From: CAZNYN01 sp964577295
GTDB taxonomy: Bacteria; Synergistota; Synergistia; Synergistales; Synergistaceae
Direction of reading: 5' to 3'
Length of the DNA stretch: 23,305 nucleotides
Assembly: GCA_964577295.1 (NCBI GenBank)
Contig: CAZNYN010000029.1
Location: forward strand, 1 to 23,305
Position numbers and translations under genes: made by a program. Shown in pieces: positions 19,914-23,305 of the stretch (position 1 is its first letter; each line of letters opens with the position of its first letter). The notes under the pieces are model-generated. The model saw nothing but the letters and a program-made list of their open reading frames with translations, had not been told where the DNA came from and searched no databases.

Positions 19914-20993
19914 CTAATGGGGTGCTTTGCCTTGAATCTTCGCCAGAAGATCTCCGGCAATCTTTTCAAGAGGAAGCTGGCGTTCGACAGCTCCCAGGTT
20001 ATAAGCAACTTTAGGCATACCGTATATCAAAGAGGTATCCTCATCCTGCCCTATCGTATATGCGCCGGCGCGCCTCATCTTCAAAAGCCCCTCCGCTCCG
20101 TCCTGTCCCATGCCCGTCAATATCACTCCTATGGCGAATCTGCCCGCGCAGAGAGCCGCGGAAGAAAACAGCACATCCACAGACGGAATATGCCCCGATA
20201 CTCGAAGCCCCTTCACGCACCTGAGCACGAAGTGCATTCCGCACTTTTCAACGGAGAGCTGACGCCCGTCCGGGGCAAGGTATAAAATTCCCGGCTTCAC
20301 GGGAGCTCCGTCATAAGCAACCATGACATTCATAGCCGTTTTTCGGCCCAAATGCTCCGCGAAAATCTCCGAAAAACCCTTCGTGATGTGCTGGACAATT
20401 ATCACGCATGGCATATTTGCGGGAAAAGAGGGAACGAGCTTTAAAAGAGCCTCCGTCCCTCCCGCGGACGAACCGATGGCAATGAAGCGCACGGGAGGAG
20501 CGTCCGACGGAACAGCAAGCCTCGGCACGGAAGAAGGAGCGGGTTTGTCCTCAGAGTGAATACGAGATGAGCTCATAATACTTATATTTCTTATATGATA
20601 GAGAAGTTTGTTCAGCGGAGTCATATCAAAGGGCAGAGTATCGATATCGGGACGCATAACAGAGGCAAAAAGCCCCAGTTTGTTTCGTTCCTCGCGGCTG
20701 AAATCCACAGATGTAAAGGCTATGACAGGGGCAAAGGAAATATCCTTAATCTTCGCAACCCAAAAAAGCTCGCTCTTCAACGCCGAACGCAGATCCAAGA
20801 CTATAACATCGGGGCGCAGCTTCTTCATAAGCTCCTTCATCTCAAAACGCTTTGCTTCGTCTATGAACGACCTTATATTCTGATTTGCCTCAACAACTTC
20901 GACATCTGGCTTATTTTCAAAAAAGGCCAGCAGTTTTATCATCATAATCGGAGATCGTTCCAATATAAAAACCCTCATCGGCTCACTCTGCAT
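19914..20993 (-). CDS. cheB: CheB receptor methylesterase with degenerate receiver
   Basis: This 359-residue protein removes receptor methyl groups. The C-terminal methylesterase domain is intact: S176 in IGSSAGGTEA, H202 in VQHITKGF and D298 in TGMGQDGAEG. The N-terminal receiver keeps a phosphoacceptor-like D67 (VIVLDLR) and T94/S95. The acidic pair normally found after strand 1 is E12-R13 (FILERSP), and the conserved Lys is R114 (VMRPD). Phosphorylation may therefore be lost or altered. ATG at 20993 is supported by AAGGAG 7 nt upstream and overlaps the cheR end by 11 nt. Confidence 0.92.
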   Translation of the reverse strand: MQSEPMRVFILERSPIMMIKLLAFFENKPDVEVVEANQNIRSFIDEAKRFEMKELMKKLRPDVIVLDLRSALKSELFWVAKIKDISFAPVIAFTSVDFSREERNKLGLFASVMRPDIDTLPFDMTPLNKLLYHIRNISIMSSSRIHSEDKPAPSSVPRLAVPSDAPPVRFIAIGSSAGGTEALLKLVPSFPANMPCVIIVQHITKGFSEIFAEHLGRKTAMNVMVAYDGAPVKPGILYLAPDGRQLSVEKCGMHFVLRCVKGLRVSGHIPSVDVLFSSAALCAGRFAIGVILTGMGQDGAEGLLKMRRAGAYTIGQDEDTSLIYGMPKVAYNLGAVERQLPLEKIAGDLLAKIQGKAPH

Positions 20994-21813
20994 GATAGCG
21001 CTCCTTCTGCTTCCTGCGCAGTATAGACGGCGCTACGTGAGTAAAAAGTTCCGAGTGGCTGTCGGCAGTTTCCGTTGTGCCCAGATACAAATACCCTCCG
21101 GTACGCAGCACCTTATTAAGGCTGTATATAAGCTTCTTTTTCGCCTCAGGCGCAAAATATATCATCACATTTCTGCAAAAAATAATGTGGTAAGTACGAG
21201 AGAGAGTAAAAGGCTGCATAAGATTCTGCCTGAACCAAAACATCCGACGCTTCAGCTCATCCGAAACTTCAAAAAACCCGTCAGATCTGATACGGCAGAA
21301 ACGCTTCTGATACGAAGAGGGAATTTTCTCCAGCTCCGCAATCGGATATACCCCTGCTCTTGCAGCGGCAAGAACCTGAGTATTAATATCACTGCCCATA
21401 ATACTGTAAGAAAAACGCCCCGGAGACAAAGAGAGCATATCTTCAAGAACCATCGCGACAGAGTAGCACTCCTGTCCGCTCGACGACGCCGCGCACCATA
21501 TCATAAAATTATTGACCCCATCCTTAAGCATCTCCGGAATGGCGGTTCTTCTCATGTGGTTGATACATCCCGTCTCGCGGAAAAAGAAAGTGTGGTTTGT
21601 CGAAAGCTTGTCTATCATACATTGACATTCTATACTCTTCGGATCGGAAAAAATCTTGTCAAAATAATCCTTAAAAGAACCAAAGCCCCTGCGCTCGATA
21701 TCAAGAGACAAGCGCGCCTGAACCAGAGCAAACTTCTTCTCTAAGTTTATGCCGTACCTATCCCTGACAAAGACAACAATGCGCCTAAACTCTTTTTCAT
21801 CCAAAGTAATCAT
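20983..21813 (-). CDS. cheR: CheR receptor methyltransferase
   Basis: This 276-residue protein transfers methyl groups from S-adenosylmethionine to receptor glutamates. The N-terminal helical domain is followed by the CheR signature STNHTFFFRE (70-79), the SAM-binding IWCAASSSGQECYSVAM (104-120), the GSDIN acidic loop and IFCRNVMIYF near 214-223. Length is typical. GGGAG lies 7 nt before the ATG. It is the first gene of the chemotaxis operon, with a promoter 30-60 bp upstream. Confidence 0.93.
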   Translation of the reverse strand: MITLDEKEFRRIVVFVRDRYGINLEKKFALVQARLSLDIERRGFGSFKDYFDKIFSDPKSIECQCMIDKLSTNHTFFFRETGCINHMRRTAIPEMLKDGVNNFMIWCAASSSGQECYSVAMVLEDMLSLSPGRFSYSIMGSDINTQVLAAARAGVYPIAELEKIPSSYQKRFCRIRSDGFFEVSDELKRRMFWFRQNLMQPFTLSRTYHIIFCRNVMIYFAPEAKKKLIYSLNKVLRTGGYLYLGTTETADSHSELFTHVAPSILRRKQKERYHAE

Positions 21814-21842
21814 TGTGATACTCCCAAGCTGAGTATTGTCTA

Positions 21843-21871
21843 ACTATAAACTTAATTAACCAAAAAATCAA
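21843..21871 (-). promoter_or_regulatory. Promoter of the chemotaxis operon
   Basis: On the minus strand TTGATT (21871-21866) and TATAGT (21848-21843) are separated by exactly 17 bp, about 30 bp upstream of the cheR start codon. Both hexamers match the sigma70 consensus at 4-5 of 6 positions, in a very A/T-rich setting. It is not a sigma28 or sigma54 pattern. Confidence 0.6.
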
Positions 21872-22043
21872 CAATATTGCCAAAGTATTCGGAAATTGAA
21901 AATAGTCCATGCAAAACGCATCCGCCAAAACAAAAGGCAAGCGCAAAAATCCGCCTCTCCTTTGTCATAGACTCGTCACATTTTGCCGTGCTGAGGTTTC
22001 GCCGCGGAGCTAAAATTGTTCCGAGGATGCTATCAAGTATGCA

Positions 22044-22077
22044 AAAAGCGGACTGCCTCTGAGGACAGCCCGCTTTT
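22044..22077. terminator. Strong bidirectional terminator-like hairpin with no adjacent gene end
   Basis: AAAAGCGG-a-CTG-CCTC pairs with GAGG-a-CAG-c-CCGCTTTT around a single unpaired T, giving a 15-bp interrupted stem. T-runs follow on both strands (TTTTAT plus, TTTTTG minus). It lies in the 549-bp gene-free stretch between cheR and the HAD gene (21814-22362). It may shield the che promoter from leftward transcription or end a small RNA. I found no convincing promoter on the plus strand in 21872-22043. Confidence 0.6.
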
Positions 22078-22160
22078 ATCAGTATATTGCACTTCGGTTG
22101 TTTTATAAATTTTATTGTGCTACTCTTATCTCCTGCGGAAGCTGAAACGGGGTATTTTTT

Positions 22161-22382
22161 ATGGCATATATGAATTTATCAAGGAACGGCAAAAGCATTC
22201 TCTGCCTTTATCTGTCTGAGGTACAGCTGACCGCAATCACGGCGGGAATTTTCTTCCCATTACTTAAATCGGCAGATGCCGCAGAAAATAACAGATATCA
22301 AACAGGAGCAGCCGAACAAAAGGCTGTTTCTGTCTATAACAAATTTTTAGGAGGTCGTTTATTTGACGGTATTTGCCCCTGA
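22161..22382 (+). CDS. Possible small ORF (73 aa), doubtful
   Basis: An ATG preceded at about 7 nt by CGGGG opens a 73-residue frame with one hydrophobic stretch (about 12-36, ending in ADAAE, signal-peptide-like). It overlaps the start of the HAD gene by 20 nt. No family is recognised. The stretch also contains small palindromes (CGGC-AGAT-GCCG at 22270-22281, GGGAA/TTCCC near 22245-22260) and could instead be an untranslated leader of the HAD gene. Confidence 0.2.
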   Translation: MAYMNLSRNGKSILCLYLSEVQLTAITAGIFFPLLKSADAAENNRYQTGAAEQKAVSVYNKFLGGRLFDGICP

Positions 22383-23148
22383 CGCACTTATTTTTGACGT
22401 AGACGGAGTGCTGCTTGACGTAAGAAAGTCTTTTCCGGAAATGATACGCAGAATCATTGTCACAGCATGGGAGCGCCGCGGAGGCGAAGCGGATTTTGAG
22501 GGGTATAACTCCGAATACGAATGGGTTCTCAAACGCCACGGGGTTTTTAATGACGATTATGTGATACCGTGGGTGCTGCTTTGTATGGCGGCGGCGAGCG
22601 GCGAAAAGAAGCTCTCTTTGGCACTGCCCTCTCCCGAGAAGCTTTCCGACCTGATAAAAGATGTCGGCTGTGATGTCGAAGGATGGACACGCGCCCATTT
22701 CGGAGATGAGATAAAGCTCTCCTCAGTGCAGGATATGTGCTGGGAGATGTATGCTGGAGGAAACGGCAAACCAGGGCTTCACAGCCTCGAAGTTCCTCTC
22801 GTGACGACAAATTGGAAGGATATGCCTCTGCCCGTGGGAATATACACGGGAAGAAACACGGCGGAGTGGGCTTTGGCAAAGGAGACTCTCGGCTGGCAGG
22901 ACTTTCCCCTCTCGAGGACGATACTTTGCGACATGGGGATAAAAAAGCCCTCCCCGCTCGGCATAGAGATTTTATCGGAGAGGATGGGCTTTAAGCGTCC
23001 GATGTTCTTCGGAGACACTGCAAGCGATGCAAAGGCCCTGCGAGCTTACGACCCCAACGGCCTTTTCACTGCCATAGGAGACCTACTGCCGGAGGAAAAG
23101 AGCTATCCGAACACACAGGCGGCACTGCACGATATTTTCGGGATATAA
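22363..23148 (+). CDS. HAD-superfamily phosphatase (subfamily IA-like)
   Basis: This 261-residue hydrolase has the HAD motifs in order: motif I FDVDGVLLD (nucleophile D12, acid D14), motif II T162 (IYTGRN), motif III K194/K195 (GIKKPSP) and motif IV FFGDTASDAKAL (D218, D222). The long helical cap between motifs I and II (about 20-150) is unusual in length and Trp-rich. The substrate is unknown; small phosphorylated metabolites are usual for the family. The start is TTG at 22363, decided by a perfect AGGAGG 8 nt upstream. It is convergent with the partial gene at the right edge. Confidence 0.85.
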   Translation: MTVFAPDALIFDVDGVLLDVRKSFPEMIRRIIVTAWERRGGEADFEGYNSEYEWVLKRHGVFNDDYVIPWVLLCMAAASGEKKLSLALPSPEKLSDLIKDVGCDVEGWTRAHFGDEIKLSSVQDMCWEMYAGGNGKPGLHSLEVPLVTTNWKDMPLPVGIYTGRNTAEWALAKETLGWQDFPLSRTILCDMGIKKPSPLGIEILSERMGFKRPMFFGDTASDAKALRAYDPNGLFTAIGDLLPEEKSYPNTQAALHDIFGI

Positions 23149-23174
23149 GCGCACTGCCGGTTTTGCAAAAATAA

Positions 23175-23210
23175 AAATGGCAGATGAGGCGCTTGCTCGA
23201 TCTGCCATTT
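23175..23210. terminator. Bidirectional terminator after the HAD gene
   Basis: AAATGGCAGAT (23175-23185) and ATCTGCCATTT (23200-23210) form a perfect 11-bp stem with a 14-nt loop. A- and T-rich flanks on both sides suit termination of the HAD gene on the plus strand and of the convergent gene on the minus strand. Confidence 0.8.
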
Positions 23211-23251
23211 ATTGTTTTGCCTTTGTTTCGCGAGTTGGGCAGTGGAAATAT

Positions 23252-23305
23252 TTACAGTGTCTTTTCTTTCCACTCTGTTATTTTGCCGTTTTTGGCGTCG
23301 ATTGT
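23252..23305 (-). CDS. Partial CDS: C-terminus of an unidentified protein
   Basis: An open minus-strand frame enters from the right edge, reads TIDAKNGKITEWKEKTL and stops with TAA at 23254-23252. The bidirectional terminator 40 bp further supports a real gene end. Seventeen residues are too few to name a family. Confidence 0.5.
   Translation of the reverse strand, partial: TIDAKNGKITEWKEKTL

Noticed and set aside
20992..21744. Plus-strand open frame of 250 codons opposite cheR
   Set aside because: Shadow of cheR; rich in Arg, His and Lys with no motif, and no ribosome-binding site.
22240..22265. Segment on the minus strand resembling part of an FMN riboswitch (GGGAA...TTCCC with GCCG)
   Set aside because: The rest of the FMN-riboswitch core is missing and no riboflavin gene follows on that strand.

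Overview
The window reads as chromosomal DNA of an anaerobic, probably amino-acid-fermenting bacterium of moderate GC. The set of a threonine-synthase-like enzyme, a second fold-type II PLP enzyme, a cyclase and an ornithine-cyclodeaminase-family protein, plus a chemotaxis operon carrying CheC, CheD, CheB and CheR, suits Synergistota or Clostridia-like lineages. That placement is inference: there is no rRNA, tRNA or other marker here. No CRISPR array, phage gene or intact transposase was seen.

Left block (1-4425, minus strand). The left edge holds the first 10 codons of what looks like a second LeuC-type hydro-lyase. A 242-bp MITE-like element (58-299) separates it from a four-gene operon read right to left: a FadR-type GntR regulator, an HD-domain protein, and the large and small subunits of an aconitase/isopropylmalate-dehydratase-type enzyme. 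The operon ends at a hairpin terminator (314-342). Upstream of gntR are a TTGCAA-17-TATAAG promoter and a cluster of TGGT-N4-ACCA palindromes that look like the regulator's own operators. Next comes a small secreted protein resembling only the prodomain of subtilisin-type proteases.

Second block (4538-9088, plus strand). Four enzymes follow in line: a threonine-synthase-like protein, a second PLP beta-family enzyme, a cyclase/kynurenine-formamidase-family hydrolase, and an ornithine-cyclodeaminase/mu-crystallin-family oxidoreductase. They probably form a pathway on an amino acid or diamino acid; its substrate cannot be read from sequence. A gene-free stretch (9089-9654) holds short repeats, a two-armed palindromic element and a parS-like 16-mer.

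Third block (9655-11541). A YbaK-type Cys-tRNA(Pro) deacylase is divergent from an RNase HI/EamA-transporter gene pair, which ends at a strong terminator.

Fourth block (11626-21813, minus strand). One long chemotaxis operon runs, in transcription order, cheR, cheB, a receiver/HD-GYP protein, cheY, cheC, cheD, a cheW, a second copy of the MITE-like element, an MCP, cheA and a second cheW. It has a good promoter (21843-21871). The system has both adaptation branches (CheR/CheB methylation, CheC/CheD) and a link to cyclic-di-GMP turnover. The CheB receiver looks degenerate, and no flagellar genes are present.

Right edge (22044-23305). An orphan terminator-like hairpin, a HAD-family phosphatase on the plus strand, and the last 17 codons of a convergent minus-strand gene, separated by a bidirectional terminator.
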